Numbered from the stretch's first letter, positions 1-7,361 are shown. The stretch is 25,597 nt of DNA from JAPLKX01 sp035530195 (GCA_035530195.1 DATKVG010000065.1:1-25597); one strand, 5' to 3'. The notes: a model not told the origin generated them from the letters alone. Numbers and translations: made by a program.

Positions 1-502
<502 letters not shown>

Positions 503-692
503 TAAGTTCAAAAACCTTCACGCATCCGAACGCAAGTTCGGCACCTGCGTGAAGACCAAGCACGCTTGATTCAATATCGCGGATGTACTATGCCGCGTAC
601 TCCGGTACGCGCCCCTTGCATTCAGCGTCAAAGCCCATCGGGGCTTTGGCGGGACGGCCTCCGGGCCGTCCCTGTCAAGACAGTTTAATTTT
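503..692 (+). other. 23S-5S internal transcribed spacer with serial hairpins
   Basis: No tRNA is recognisable in this spacer. It contains several consecutive inverted repeats. CTTCACGCA pairs with TGCGTGAAG at about 514-553 and encloses CCGAAC-GCAA-GTTCGG. GCGTAC/GTACGC lies near 595-612, CAAAGCCC/GGGCTTTG at about 629-648, and GACGGCC/GGCCGTC at about 653-670. These are probably rRNA processing or antitermination structures, which is an inference from position. Confidence 0.6.
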
Positions 693-808
693 GCCGGTGG
701 CTAAGGCGGTGGGGCCACACCCGTTCCCATTCCGAACACGGTAGTTAAGCCCACCTGCGCCCATGGTACTGTCCGGGAAACTGGATGGGAGAGTAGGTCG
801 TCGCCGGC
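693..808 (+). rRNA. rrf: 5S ribosomal RNA, copy 1 (complete)
   Basis: The length of about 116 nt is normal for 5S. The terminal helix I forms between GCCGGTG at 693-699 and CGCCGGC at 802-808. The conserved GGCTAAGGCGGTGGGGCCACACC start, the CCGAACACGG loop and the GATGGGAGAGTAGGTCG 3' half are all present. It lies 190 nt downstream of the 23S end on the same strand, as in a standard rRNA operon. Confidence 0.95.
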
Positions 809-818
809 TTAAAAGTCT

Positions 819-856
819 AACCCCGCAGTGCATTCTAAGAAGTGCGCTGCGGGGTT
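819..856 (+). terminator. Hairpin after 5S copy 1, possible terminator
   Basis: An inverted repeat AACCCCGCAGTGCA / TGCGCTGCGGGGTT, with one internal mismatch, begins 11 nt after 5S copy 1. The downstream T-tract is poor (TTCGTGTT), so termination may be weak. A stronger terminator follows 5S copy 2. Confidence 0.55.
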
Positions 857-893
857 CGTGTTCCGTGATGGGTTTGGGGCGTGGCGGAGGCTT

Positions 894-992
894 TTGCGGA
901 CAGAATACGAGGACGCAGTGTATCATGTGACGTCGCGGGGAAAGTGGCTTGGTCCGGTGTTTGAAGAGGAGGAACTTCGAGAGAGGTTCCTG
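894..992 (+). pseudogene. Relic of a REP-associated tyrosine transposase (RAYT, Y1-type) N-terminus
   Basis: Translation in this frame gives RTEYEDAVYHVTSRG followed by VFEEEELRERFL. This matches the hallmark N-terminus of RAYT/IS200-like Y1 transposases (R-I-E-Y-x-G-A-x-Y-H-V-x-x-R-G-N...F-x-D-x-x-D-R-x-x-F-L). Only about 33 residues survive. The downstream HUH and catalytic tyrosine regions are absent, and the sequence runs into a different reading frame used by the neighbouring protease-like gene. The fragment lies between two 5S copies. It is relevant because REP-like palindromes are abundant in the window. Family identification is from motif memory, and the fragment is too short for certainty. 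Confidence 0.65.
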
Positions 993-1053
993 CGGCGGCC
1001 GGGGCAATTGGCTGGCGGTTGCAGAAGAGGGGAGGAACGCCTACAATAAGGCC

Positions 1054-1422
1054 ATGGGTACATTCTACACGAGTTGCAGGGTTGAGAATCACGTTGACCG
1101 GTCCAAGTCTGTGCGTGTTCCGAAACTCCTGGTGGACACTGGCAGCGAATTCACCTGGATCTCGGCCGCGAAGTTGGAGGAAATCGCCGTCAGAAGGGAG
1201 AAGAAGGACCTTCGCTTTGTCATGGCTAATGGCGAAGTGGTTACCCGCAACGTGGGTTTTGCGATTCTGCGGGTGGCCAACCACTTCACGATAGACGAGG
1301 TCGTCTTCGCGCAGCCAGGCGATCTTGCTCTGCTTGGATCTCGAACGCTTGAAGGCCTGAATCTCACCGTGGATCCTGCCCGGAAGAAACTGGCGGCCGC
1401 TGGACCTCTTCCCGCAGCATGA
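1054..1422 (+). CDS. Retropepsin-like (clan AA) aspartic protease family protein
   Basis: The product is about 122 aa and carries the aspartic protease signature LLVDTGSEFTWIS, with D28 as the likely catalytic Asp (D-T-G). A second conserved stretch, LLGSRTLEGLNLTVDPARKKL, resembles the G-x-x-x-L-E-x-L-x-L...D motif that ends small bacterial clan AA proteases. These act as homodimers, and their substrates are generally unknown. There is no signal peptide. ATG 1054 is chosen because homologous proteins begin with M-G-x-x; an in-frame upstream extension to 949 has no family-like content. The Shine-Dalgarno is weak (AAGG close by, GGAGG about 20 nt upstream). The gene is sandwiched between two 5S copies on the rRNA strand, so rRNA read-through may transcribe it. 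Small proteases of this type are often seen near mobile DNA, and a RAYT relic lies immediately upstream. Confidence 0.75.
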   Translation: MGTFYTSCRVENHVDRSKSVRVPKLLVDTGSEFTWISAAKLEEIAVRREKKDLRFVMANGEVVTRNVGFAILRVANHFTIDEVVFAQPGDLALLGSRTLEGLNLTVDPARKKLAAAGPLPAA

Positions 1423-1545
1423 CGGGACTCGGACAATTCCGGAAGCATCGGAAGGTGGGACCGAGTCTTGTGATGCGACATTTTGCTCGACGCGCCTTGG
1501 ATTTGTCCATGTCCCTTGGGGCTTATCGAGGACGTTACAGTGAAT
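1423..1545. other. Spacer between protease gene and 5S copy 2, no gene seen
   Basis: No plausible coding sequence, promoter or RNA was recognised in this short stretch. Confidence 0.5.
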
Positions 1546-1657
1546 CCGGTTTTGGCGGTGGGGCCACACCCGTTCCCATTCCGAACACGGTAGTTAAGCC
1601 CACCTGCGCCCATGGTACTGTCCGGGAAGCTGGATGGGAGAGTAGGTCGTCGCCGGC
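1546..1657 (+). rRNA. rrf: 5S ribosomal RNA, copy 2 with divergent 5' end
   Basis: Positions 1554-1662 match 705-813 of the first copy over 109 nt with a single A-to-G difference (780 versus 1629). The 5' segment differs. Copy 1 has GCCGGTGGCTAA before GGCGGTGGGG, while copy 2 has TCCGGTTTT, 3 nt shorter and missing the conserved GGCTAA of loop A. A shorter helix I (CCGG with CCGG) is still possible. It is either a functional variant 5S or a partial duplication. A strong terminator follows at once, suggesting it lies at the original operon end. Confidence 0.75.
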
Positions 1658-1670
1658 TTAAATCTTGAAT

Positions 1671-1707
1671 CCCCTCGGGCCGCAAGGCCCGAGGGGCTTT
1701 TGTTTTT
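1671..1707 (+). terminator. Rho-independent terminator of the rRNA operon
   Basis: A perfect 11-bp stem, CCCCTCGGGCC with a GCAA tetraloop and GGCCCGAGGGG, is followed by the T-rich tract CTTTTGTTTTT. It begins 13 nt after 5S copy 2 and is the clearest terminator in the window. Confidence 0.92.
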
Positions 1708-1708
1708 C

Positions 1709-1766
1709 GACAGGATAACAGGATAAACAAGATTAAGATCAATCCTGTAAATCCCGTTATCCCGTC
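1709..1766. repeat. Imperfect palindromic intergenic repeat (ACAGGAT type)
   Basis: The left arm GACAGGATAACAGGAT (1709-1724) is mirrored by ATCCCGTTATCCCGTC (1751-1766), with an additional AATCCTGT half-unit between them. The style, reiterated ACAGGAT/ATCCTGT words, resembles short dispersed repeats known from many environmental bacteria. No coding potential was seen. Confidence 0.6.
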
Positions 1767-1874
1767 TTTAACCTTTTCGCATTTCGCGCACGGCGCAAAC
1801 TGCTTCCTGCAGAATTGACGCCATCAAGAGCTATGCATACAATTACCCGGAAGCATGGGAGGAGCATCTGTAAA

Positions 1875-2846
1875 ATGAAGCATCGCTTCTACGTTTTCTT
1901 GGGGTTGGGAATTCTCCTTCTGCTGCCTCAAGGCTGCACGCCGCTGGTCACGCCCGGGTTCTATGGCAACTATTCAGTCTCCTCGAAGGCGCTTTGGGAT
2001 TTTCCGGTCGAGAGAACCCTGCCCGATGGCGACCTTTATTATCCAAGCACCGACGGGGCCACCATCGACCCCGCCGCCGCGCCGTGCCCCGTGATCCTGT
2101 TCATCCCCGGATACCTCGAGCCGCCGTTGTCCTACCGGTCCTATGGCGAACAAGCGGCAAGCTGGGGATATGCGGTGCTCATCGCCCGCTTTTTCTGGCT
2201 GTTTGACGAACAAGCGCAAGACGATACCATAAAGTTGTTCCACTGGCTGCGCCGGCAGAACGACGAAGGAGGCGTATTGGCTGGCATGCTGGACATGGAA
2301 CGTTTGGGCGTGGCAGGCCAATCGATCGGGGGCAAATACGCCCTTGCGGCCGCGCTCAACGAACCGTCGGTCGGCGCCGTCGTCGCCATCGACCCGGTCG
2401 ACGGGTGCGCTGGATTTCTGCCGCCGTCCCGGTTGTTCCGATCATTCACGCCCGAGTTGATGCCCCAGGTTGCAACCCCCACATGTATCCTGGGCGCCGA
2501 ATTCTCAGGCCTTCTTAATCCGCGAAGCGAGAACTACCACCAGTTTTTCCTCTATGCGTCATGTCCGGCCGAAGAAGTGCTGGTTCATGAGGCGGACCAC
2601 GCCAGTTTCGTGGAGGATTACGCAGGTCTATTTCAGGATATTCACGACCTGATTTTCGGCGGGAAACCCACTAAGGATAACCGTGCAAAAAACATCGCCG
2701 CCCGCTACATGATTTCCTGGTTTAACGTTTTCCTGCGAGGCCAAAACGAGTTCTGGACGTACCTCACCGGCGAGCAGGCAAACCAAGACGTCGCCTCGGG
2801 TTTTGTCAGCATCGAGACAAACTTCGACGGTCCCCTTCCCAAGTAG
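1875..2846 (+). CDS. Lipoprotein alpha/beta hydrolase (chlorophyllase / PAF-acetylhydrolase / dienelactone hydrolase-like)
   Basis: The product is about 323 aa. The N-terminus is a lipoprotein signal: a short basic n-region, a hydrophobic core and LLPQGC, with C21 as the lipidated cysteine. An alpha/beta-hydrolase fold follows: the strand PVILFIPGYLEPP, the nucleophile elbow G-Q-S-I-G-G (S150), the acid in AIDPVDG (D173) and the catalytic His in EADHASF (H242). This order and the PVILFIPG start fit the chlorophyllase/PAF-AH-II type of serine esterase, so an envelope-bound esterase or lipase is likely with substrate unknown. ATG 1875 is preferred because GGGAGGAG lies 10 nt upstream and gives a clean signal peptide; ATG 1833 and TTG 1815 would add an unlikely basic extension. 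The gene converges on the sulfatase gene. Confidence 0.85.
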   Translation: MKHRFYVFLGLGILLLLPQGCTPLVTPGFYGNYSVSSKALWDFPVERTLPDGDLYYPSTDGATIDPAAAPCPVILFIPGYLEPPLSYRSYGEQAASWGYAVLIARFFWLFDEQAQDDTIKLFHWLRRQNDEGGVLAGMLDMERLGVAGQSIGGKYALAAALNEPSVGAVVAIDPVDGCAGFLPPSRLFRSFTPELMPQVATPTCILGAEFSGLLNPRSENYHQFFLYASCPAEEVLVHEADHASFVEDYAGLFQDIHDLIFGGKPTKDNRAKNIAARYMISWFNVFLRGQNEFWTYLTGEQANQDVASGFVSIETNFDGPLPK

Positions 2847-2886
2847 TGTTGTAGTAAGTCATACTCATGGCGTCTTGTTCTTGGAC

Positions 2887-2953
2887 GCGAAAAGCGGGGA
2901 CAGGCACGCCTTTTTCAAACTGCCGAAAAAGGCGAGCCAGTCCCCGTTTTTCA
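2887..2953 (-). repeat. Palindrome family A, copy 1 (3' of sulfatase)
   Basis: Arms GCGAAAAGCGGGGACAGGC and GCCAGTCCCCGTTTTTCAC flank a core whose centre reads AAACTGCC on the + strand. Read along the sulfatase gene, it starts 5 nt after the TGA stop (2961-2959) as TGAAAAACGGGGACTGG. It lies between two convergent genes and could form a bidirectional RNA hairpin. It belongs to the same family as 5021-5088, 10788-10854 and 15865-15927. Confidence 0.85.
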
Positions 2954-2958
2954 CTCTC

Positions 2959-4449
2959 TCACGCACAGCCGGGATACGGCTGCCGGCCTGCGGCGAGATG
3001 GTCCCCGATCAGCCCCGCCAGCCGCCCCTGCTCTTTCGCCGCCTCCGGCCGGCCATACAAGTTGCGCCGCTCGAACGGGTCCTCATCGAGGTTCACCAGA
3101 AACCCGTCATGCGGTTCGGGGCTGTGAATCAACGACAACTTCCAACTCCCGTCCCGCACCATCACAATCCGTTCGCCCGGCCGCAGTTTATCTCCCGGCG
3201 TCCGCTCGAACGACGCCAACGTAAACCCGCTGAACACCGGCGCCCGCTCCGGCTTGACTCCGCGCCGCAGTTGTCGCGCCAGGCTTGCCCCTTGTAAACC
3301 CTCGGGCGGCTCCAGCCCCGACAACTCGAGCAGCGTCGGCAGCAACGTCCGCGTCGACACCGGCACGTCGAGCCGTGCGCCGCGCGCAATCCCCCGCGGG
3401 TACCAGAAGAAATACGGCACCGTCGCCGCCGGCTCGTAAAATGTCTGTTTCTGAAACAGCCCAAAATCGCCGATGTGCGTCCCATGATCCGAGACAAACC
3501 CGACGATCGTATTCTCGAGCAGGCCACGCCCGTCCATCCACCGCAGAAAATCCCCGAACAAGTGGTCGGCATAACTCACGTAGCCGTTGTAATACCGCCG
3601 CGCCTTGAGGATCTCCTCACGCCCCATGCAATCCGACCCCGCGATCGAACACAAATCACGAGACAACCAATCGGCCGGCTCATCCGGTGGCGACTCCGTC
3701 TCGGGCGGAAACTGGACCGCCCCTTCCGGGATGATCGTGTCAAACGGCGCCACAACCGACACCGGGGTGTGCGGGCAGTTAAATGATAGCCGCAGCAGAA
3801 ACGGACGCGACGTATCCCGCTCCTCGAGCCACTGTTTGGCCTGCGCCGCCACCTGGTACTCCGCCGCGTGCTCGATCGGCTCCGGATACCGCCCGCCGAA
3901 GATCCACCGATACGGCAAGTTCGGATACTGAACCACATCGTAGTCGCGCGCGTCGTATTGCGGCGCGTACTTGAAATAATCCACCGCCCTGCTCAGCACC
4001 GGCCCCTTCTCGACCTGGAACGCCCGATTCCTGCTGCTGTAATGCTGCTTGCCGAACGTTGCCGAGTCATAGCCCGCCGCATGAAACACCTCCGTCAGGA
4101 ACGGGAGCGGGGGAGACGCCCCATCGTGGTTCGTCCACACCCCAGTCTCCGACGGATACCGGCCCGTCAGCAGCGAACACCGTGCCGGCGTGCACAACGG
4201 CGCCGGCGTCACCGCTCGAGTGAACACAACCCCGTCCCGCGCCAATGCGTCCAAGTTCGGCGTCGCGGCCCACGGGCTCCCATAACACCCCATCGAATCC
4301 CGTCGCTGCTCGTCCGTCATCAGCCACAGAACATTCGGCCGCTTGGCGGGCTGCGTCTTGCGGTGGTACGTAGCGCAGCCGGCGGCGGTGCCGGCGGCAA
4401 GGGTTGCGGCAGATTCGAGAAACCGGCGGCGGGTAACACGGCTGGGCAT
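2959..4449 (-). CDS. Tat-exported lipoprotein sulfatase (arylsulfatase family S1)
   Basis: The product is about 496 aa. The N-terminus VTRRRFLESAATLAAG is a twin-arginine signal that ends in a lipobox-like TAAGC, suggesting a Tat-exported, possibly lipidated enzyme. The sulfatase domain shows NVLWLMTDEQRRD (metal-binding Asp), the formylglycine signature C-T-P-A-R (C86 to R90, followed by SLLTGRYPSETG) and the second metal site FVSDHGTHIGDFG. It should hydrolyse sulfate esters, probably on polysaccharides, after an FGE or anSME maturase (not in this window) modifies C86. ATG 4449 is chosen because AGGAGGG sits about 8 nt upstream; the TTG at 4455 is too close to it. It lies downstream of smpB on the same strand, separated by a 9-bp tandem repeat. 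Confidence 0.95.
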   Translation of the reverse strand: MPSRVTRRRFLESAATLAAGTAAGCATYHRKTQPAKRPNVLWLMTDEQRRDSMGCYGSPWAATPNLDALARDGVVFTRAVTPAPLCTPARCSLLTGRYPSETGVWTNHDGASPPLPFLTEVFHAAGYDSATFGKQHYSSRNRAFQVEKGPVLSRAVDYFKYAPQYDARDYDVVQYPNLPYRWIFGGRYPEPIEHAAEYQVAAQAKQWLEERDTSRPFLLRLSFNCPHTPVSVVAPFDTIIPEGAVQFPPETESPPDEPADWLSRDLCSIAGSDCMGREEILKARRYYNGYVSYADHLFGDFLRWMDGRGLLENTIVGFVSDHGTHIGDFGLFQKQTFYEPAATVPYFFWYPRGIARGARLDVPVSTRTLLPTLLELSGLEPPEGLQGASLARQLRRGVKPERAPVFSGFTLASFERTPGDKLRPGERIVMVRDGSWKLSLIHSPEPHDGFLVNLDEDPFERRNLYGRPEAAKEQGRLAGLIGDHLAAGRQPYPGCA

Positions 4450-4465
4450 CGGCAAACCCTCCTGG

Positions 4466-4509
4466 CATAGGACGTATAAGACCTATACGACTTATAAGTC
4501 CTATGGGCC
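4466..4509 (-). repeat. 9-bp tandem repeat with fold-back symmetry, between smpB and sulfatase
   Basis: Read on the minus strand it is four 9-nt units, ATAGGACTT, ATAAGTCGT, ATAGGTCTT and ATACGTCCT, followed by ATG. The outer units are also inverted repeats of each other (ATAGGACTTATAAG against CTTATACGTCCTAT, one mismatch), so the transcript can form a hairpin. It fills most of the gap between the smpB stop and the sulfatase Shine-Dalgarno. It may attenuate or stabilise the transcript, which is an inference. Confidence 0.75.
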
Positions 4510-4514
4510 TTAAC

Positions 4515-4973
4515 TTATCCTTTCCGGATCTCGCGCATGGCCCGGTCCGCTTCCCGCAACACTTCGCGCTCGCGGATCGTGTCGCGTTTGTCGACCGTGT
4601 GCTTGCCCCGGCACAGGCCTAGCTCGACTTTGGCGCGCCCCTCCTTGAAATACACCCGCAGCGGCACCAGCGTCAGGCCTTTCTCGGCCACCCTCGCCCC
4701 CAGCTTGATGATCTCGCGCTTGTGCATCAGCAGACGACGGTTGCGTTCCGGGTCGTGGTTGTAGATGTTGCCCTTCTCGTAGGGGCTGATGTGCGAACCG
4801 ACCAGGTACATTTCACCGTCGCGCACCTCGGCATAGCTGTCTTTGAGCGTCATCCCGCCCGCGCGCAGCGACTTGACCTCGGTGCCGCGCAACTCGATCC
4901 CCGCCTCGATTTTCTCGAGGATGAAGTAATCGTGGTGCGCGCGCCGGTTCTGTACGACGAGTTTTTCGGCCAT
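4515..4973 (-). CDS. smpB: SsrA (tmRNA)-binding protein SmpB
   Basis: The product is 152 aa, the usual SmpB length. Diagnostic stretches are NRRAHHDYFILEKIEAGIEL, GTEVKSLRAG, SYAEVRDGEMYLVGSHISPY, the histidine-containing HDPERNRRLLMHKREI, and the basic C-terminal tail GKHTVDKRDTIREREVLREADRAM. SmpB binds tmRNA and delivers it to stalled ribosomes for trans-translation. ATG 4973 is preceded by GGGGAGG at a good distance. The tmRNA gene was not found in the window. It sits downstream of tolB on the same strand with palindrome A copy 2 between them. Confidence 0.97.
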   Translation of the reverse strand: MAEKLVVQNRRAHHDYFILEKIEAGIELRGTEVKSLRAGGMTLKDSYAEVRDGEMYLVGSHISPYEKGNIYNHDPERNRRLLMHKREIIKLGARVAEKGLTLVPLRVYFKEGRAKVELGLCRGKHTVDKRDTIREREVLREADRAMREIRKG

Positions 4974-5020
4974 TTGCGCCTCCCCTAATGCTCCGGCCGC
5001 GAAAAAAAAGCGAAAAGCGA

Positions 5021-5088
5021 GCGAAAAGCGGGGACAGCCACCCTTTTTTTAAACTGCCGAAAAAGGGGTGACAGTCCCCGTTTTTCGC
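5021..5088 (-). repeat. Palindrome family A, copy 2 (3' of tolB)
   Basis: Arms GCGAAAAGCGGGGACAGCCA and TGACAGTCCCCGTTTTTCGC enclose CCCTTTTTTT-AAACTGCC-GAAAAAGGGG. The element begins exactly at the base after the tolB stop codon (TGA at 5091-5089, then GCGAAAAACGGGG on the minus strand). A partial extra copy of the terminus (GCGAAAAGCG) lies just outside it at 5010-5019. It probably serves as a 3' mRNA hairpin between tolB and smpB. Confidence 0.88.
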
Positions 5089-6384
5089 TCATTGTCGCCG
5101 CGGTCCCCACGACGGCCCTTCGCACCGCATCCCGCCGGCGTTGATCGGGTGCTGCTCGTAGGGATAATTGGCGTTGACCGCCCACAGGCCCCTGTTGCGC
5201 GTCGAATAGTAGATGACATGGCGCGAATCCGCAGACCAGCTCGGCGACTCATTCGAACCCGGCGTGTTCGTGGCCTGGACCGATTGGCCGCTCGCCACGT
5301 CGAGCAGGTAAATCTGCATCCCGCCGGTTTCCGCGCAATAGGCAATCTTTTTGCCGTCCGGCGACCACGCCGGGTCATATGCCCGCCCGCCTTGGTACGA
5401 TACCCGCCGCACGTTGCCGCCGTCGGCATTCATGACATAAATCTGCGGGCTGCCCGCACGGTCGCTGACAAACGCGATCTGCGAACCGTCCGGGCTGAAC
5501 GCAGGCGACGTGTCCCCCGCCCGGTCGCGCGTGAGCCGCTGCTCGCCCGACCCGTCGCTGTTCTTGATGTAGATCTCGGTGTTGCCGTCCTTGCTCAACG
5601 TCAGCGCCAGCCGCCGCCCGTCCGGCGACCACGATGGCGCCGAGTTGAGCCCGACATTCTTCGACAACGCCGTGGTCTTGCCCGAGTTCACATCGAGAAT
5701 GTAAAGAAACGGATACCGGTCCTTGTAAGAGAGGTACGCGATCTTGGAGCCGTCCGGCGACATCTTTGGCTTGATCGAGATCGAGTTGTGTTTGGTAACC
5801 TGTCTCGCATTGAACCCATCGTAATCCGATACGAAAAGTTCCTTGACGTTGCCGGTCTTTCCACTGAAACAGATGGTCGACGAGGCGATCCCCGGCACGC
5901 CGTCGACGCTGCGAACGATCTCCTCCGAAAACCGGTGCGCCACCAGACGCGACAGGTCGGCCCGCGCCGTGAACTGCTGGCCCAAAGCCGGGTTGCCGGT
6001 TTCCGCGTCGTACAACCGGCACTGGGCAATGACGTTCTCGCCCTCCTTATACACGTAGGCGTATGCCAGGTAGGCGATCTTGGCCGGCCGCCACATCTCG
6101 AAATCCAGCCGGCTCACGTCGGACGTGTAGCCGGTGAACGCGGCGGGGTAACTCGCCCGCGACAAAATCCGGAACAGGCCCGTGAACTCAAGGTCGTACG
6201 CCACCACCTGCGCCATCTCCGCGCCCTGCGCCTCGAGCCCCGGCGCCACCGCAAAGTCGGGAACCGCGATCAGAAACCGCTTGTCACCCATGCCCGACGA
6301 ATCAATCCGGACCGCCTGCGCGAAACACGAAAAAGCGGCCAGAGTCACACATAAAATCAACGCGATGCCAATGGTTTTCTTCAC
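5089..6384 (-). CDS. tolB: Tol-Pal system beta-propeller protein TolB
   Basis: The product is 431 aa, typical of TolB. A signal peptide (MKKTIGIALILCVTLAAFSCFAQA) leads into the alpha/beta N-terminal domain (FLIAVPDF...AQVVAYDLEFTGLFRILSRASYP). A WD40-like propeller follows with PD40 repeats: SPDGSKIAYLSYKD, SPDGRRLALTLSKDGNTEIY, SPDGSQIAFVSDRAGSPQIY, SPDGKKIAYCAE and SADSRHVIYYST. TolB is periplasmic and links Pal and outer-membrane proteins to TolA during envelope constriction. The start is GTG 6384, which overlaps the upstream gene's TGA in a GTGA arrangement with AAGGA just upstream, so the two are translationally coupled. tolQ, tolR and pal are not adjacent. Confidence 0.95.
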   Translation of the reverse strand: MKKTIGIALILCVTLAAFSCFAQAVRIDSSGMGDKRFLIAVPDFAVAPGLEAQGAEMAQVVAYDLEFTGLFRILSRASYPAAFTGYTSDVSRLDFEMWRPAKIAYLAYAYVYKEGENVIAQCRLYDAETGNPALGQQFTARADLSRLVAHRFSEEIVRSVDGVPGIASSTICFSGKTGNVKELFVSDYDGFNARQVTKHNSISIKPKMSPDGSKIAYLSYKDRYPFLYILDVNSGKTTALSKNVGLNSAPSWSPDGRRLALTLSKDGNTEIYIKNSDGSGEQRLTRDRAGDTSPAFSPDGSQIAFVSDRAGSPQIYVMNADGGNVRRVSYQGGRAYDPAWSPDGKKIAYCAETGGMQIYLLDVASGQSVQATNTPGSNESPSWSADSRHVIYYSTRNRGLWAVNANYPYEQHPINAGGMRCEGPSWGPRRQ

Positions 6385-7136
6385 AATCCTTCCATCTCCT
6401 CGTTTTCAAGAGTAAACACATACACGACTTCTTGTTCAAGTTTGTAAACGTTCGGCGGAAACGGCGGCAACGGTTCCGCCAACTGGATCGCACGTATGGC
6501 CGATTGGCCCAGTTCCGGGTCGCTCGCTTCCTTCATGACTTCCGGCTGCGTTACTAGTCTGCCATCCTTGTTCACCCAAAACGACACCCACGCCTGGTTA
6601 TCCGTCAGCCGGAGGCCCGCAGGCTGCACCCAGAACCGCTCCACCTTCTTTTTAACAGCCGCCGCCCATGCCGAAAGTTCCGACGGCAACCCCTGCTGCT
6701 GCACCTCGACACGGGTCTTCTTCGCTGTTTCCACCGGTTTGGCTTTGGGCTTAGGCGGTTCGGGCTTTTTGGGTTTGGGTTCGGGCTTCGGTTTGGGTTT
6801 AGGCTTGGGTTTAGGTTTAGGCTCCGGTTTGGGCTCTATCTTGGGTTCGGGCTTGGGTTCAGGTTTTTTCGGCTCGACTTTTGGCGGTTCGGGTTCGGGC
6901 GGTTTAGGTTTGGGCGGTTCAGGCGCCGGCGACTCGGGTTTTGCCTCCGGCTGAGCCGGTTGGTCTTCCACCAACTCCACCTCGAAACCGATCGGCTGGA
7001 TGTCCAAGTTCTTCTTCACGGCAAAGTACGAGATGGCGGCCAATATCGAAACGTGCAGCACTATCGAGAGTATCAGGGCGCGCCGCAAACGCTTCCCCGA
7101 CGACAAAGATTTCCAATATTGGTCGTGATGGTCCAT
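6381..7136 (-). CDS. TolA/TonB-like energy-transducing protein with long Pro/Lys/Glu linker
   Basis: The product is 251 aa. A short cytoplasmic N-terminus is followed by one transmembrane helix (about residues 19-40, ALILSIVLHVSILAAISYF). A low-complexity periplasmic linker of EPKP/KPKP-type repeats (about 60-150) follows, then a TonB/TolA C-terminal domain with LSAWAAAVKKKVERFWVQP, VSFWVNKDGRL and SAIRAIQLAEPLPPFP. The domain order and coupling to tolB make TolA function most likely, but the C-terminal pattern is TonB_C-like and a TonB role cannot be excluded. ATG 7136 is the only sensible start. It is the first gene of a minus-strand cluster; an extended -10 promoter lies about 100 nt upstream. 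The usual tolQR partners are absent here. Confidence 0.85.
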   Translation of the reverse strand: MDHHDQYWKSLSSGKRLRRALILSIVLHVSILAAISYFAVKKNLDIQPIGFEVELVEDQPAQPEAKPESPAPEPPKPKPPEPEPPKVEPKKPEPKPEPKIEPKPEPKPKPKPKPKPKPEPKPKKPEPPKPKAKPVETAKKTRVEVQQQGLPSELSAWAAAVKKKVERFWVQPAGLRLTDNQAWVSFWVNKDGRLVTQPEVMKEASDPELGQSAIRAIQLAEPLPPFPPNVYKLEQEVVYVFTLENEEMEGL

Positions 7137-7203
7137 AAAAACAGTTACCGTGACCGGCAGACTTCGATCTTATCCCACCTTATGCGCCAAGTCAACGCAA
7201 GAC

Positions 7204-7322
7204 CCGCTAAATCCACAACGCATAGTGGTTTCCGCGGAATTATAACACCATAGATAATACCGCAAACCCGCCAAGAGTTGCCAAGAGTTTTCCCCGCTGA
7301 ATCCACAACGCGGTGTTTTCCG
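7204..7322. repeat. Pair of imperfect direct repeats around the divergent promoter region
   Basis: CCGCT-A/G-AATCCACAACGC followed by GT-G/T-TTTCCG occurs at about 7204-7234 and again at about 7294-7322. A second direct repeat, GCCAAGAGTT, is present twice at about 7270-7289. They bracket the divergent intergenic region between the TolA-like gene and the GT-C gene, and could be regulator sites or duplication scars. Confidence 0.5.
7239..7247 (-). promoter_or_regulatory. Predicted extended -10 promoter for the TolA-tolB cluster
   Basis: On the minus strand the sequence reads TGTTATAAT, a perfect extended -10 element. A weak -35 (TTTGCG) lies 16 nt upstream. This gives a 5' UTR of about 95 nt to ATG 7136. 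Predicted from sequence only. Confidence 0.5.
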
Positions 7323-7353
7323 TTTCACTTCTCAACATTCGATTCGCTAAAAT
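7323..7353 (+). promoter_or_regulatory. Possible promoter of the glycosyltransferase pair
   Basis: TTCACT (7324-7329) and TAAAAT (7348-7353) are separated by 18 nt. A start site 6-8 nt after the -10 would fall almost on ATG 7362, and no Shine-Dalgarno is visible, so the mRNA could be leaderless. Weak evidence. Confidence 0.35.
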
Positions 7354-7361
7354 AACGTCTT

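Noticed and set aside
503..692. tRNA in the 23S-5S spacer
   Set aside because: The hairpins do not assemble into a cloverleaf and there is no T-loop GGTTCRA sequence.
675..1742. Several minus-strand frames across the 5S copies and protease gene
   Set aside because: They read through rRNA and terminators and contain the same rRNA-derived peptide in different frames.
3868..4470. 200-aa plus-strand frame opposite the sulfatase
   Set aside because: Arg-rich antisense shadow of a gene with intact catalytic motifs.
4466..4509. CRISPR-like array
   Set aside because: The repeats here and at 11892 and 18053 are 9 bp, contiguous and without spacers; no cas genes are seen.
5068..6354. 428-aa open frame opposite tolB
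   Set aside because: It is Arg/Pro/Val-rich, has no recognisable motif, and lies fully antisense to a well-supported tolB. It is a high-GC shadow frame.
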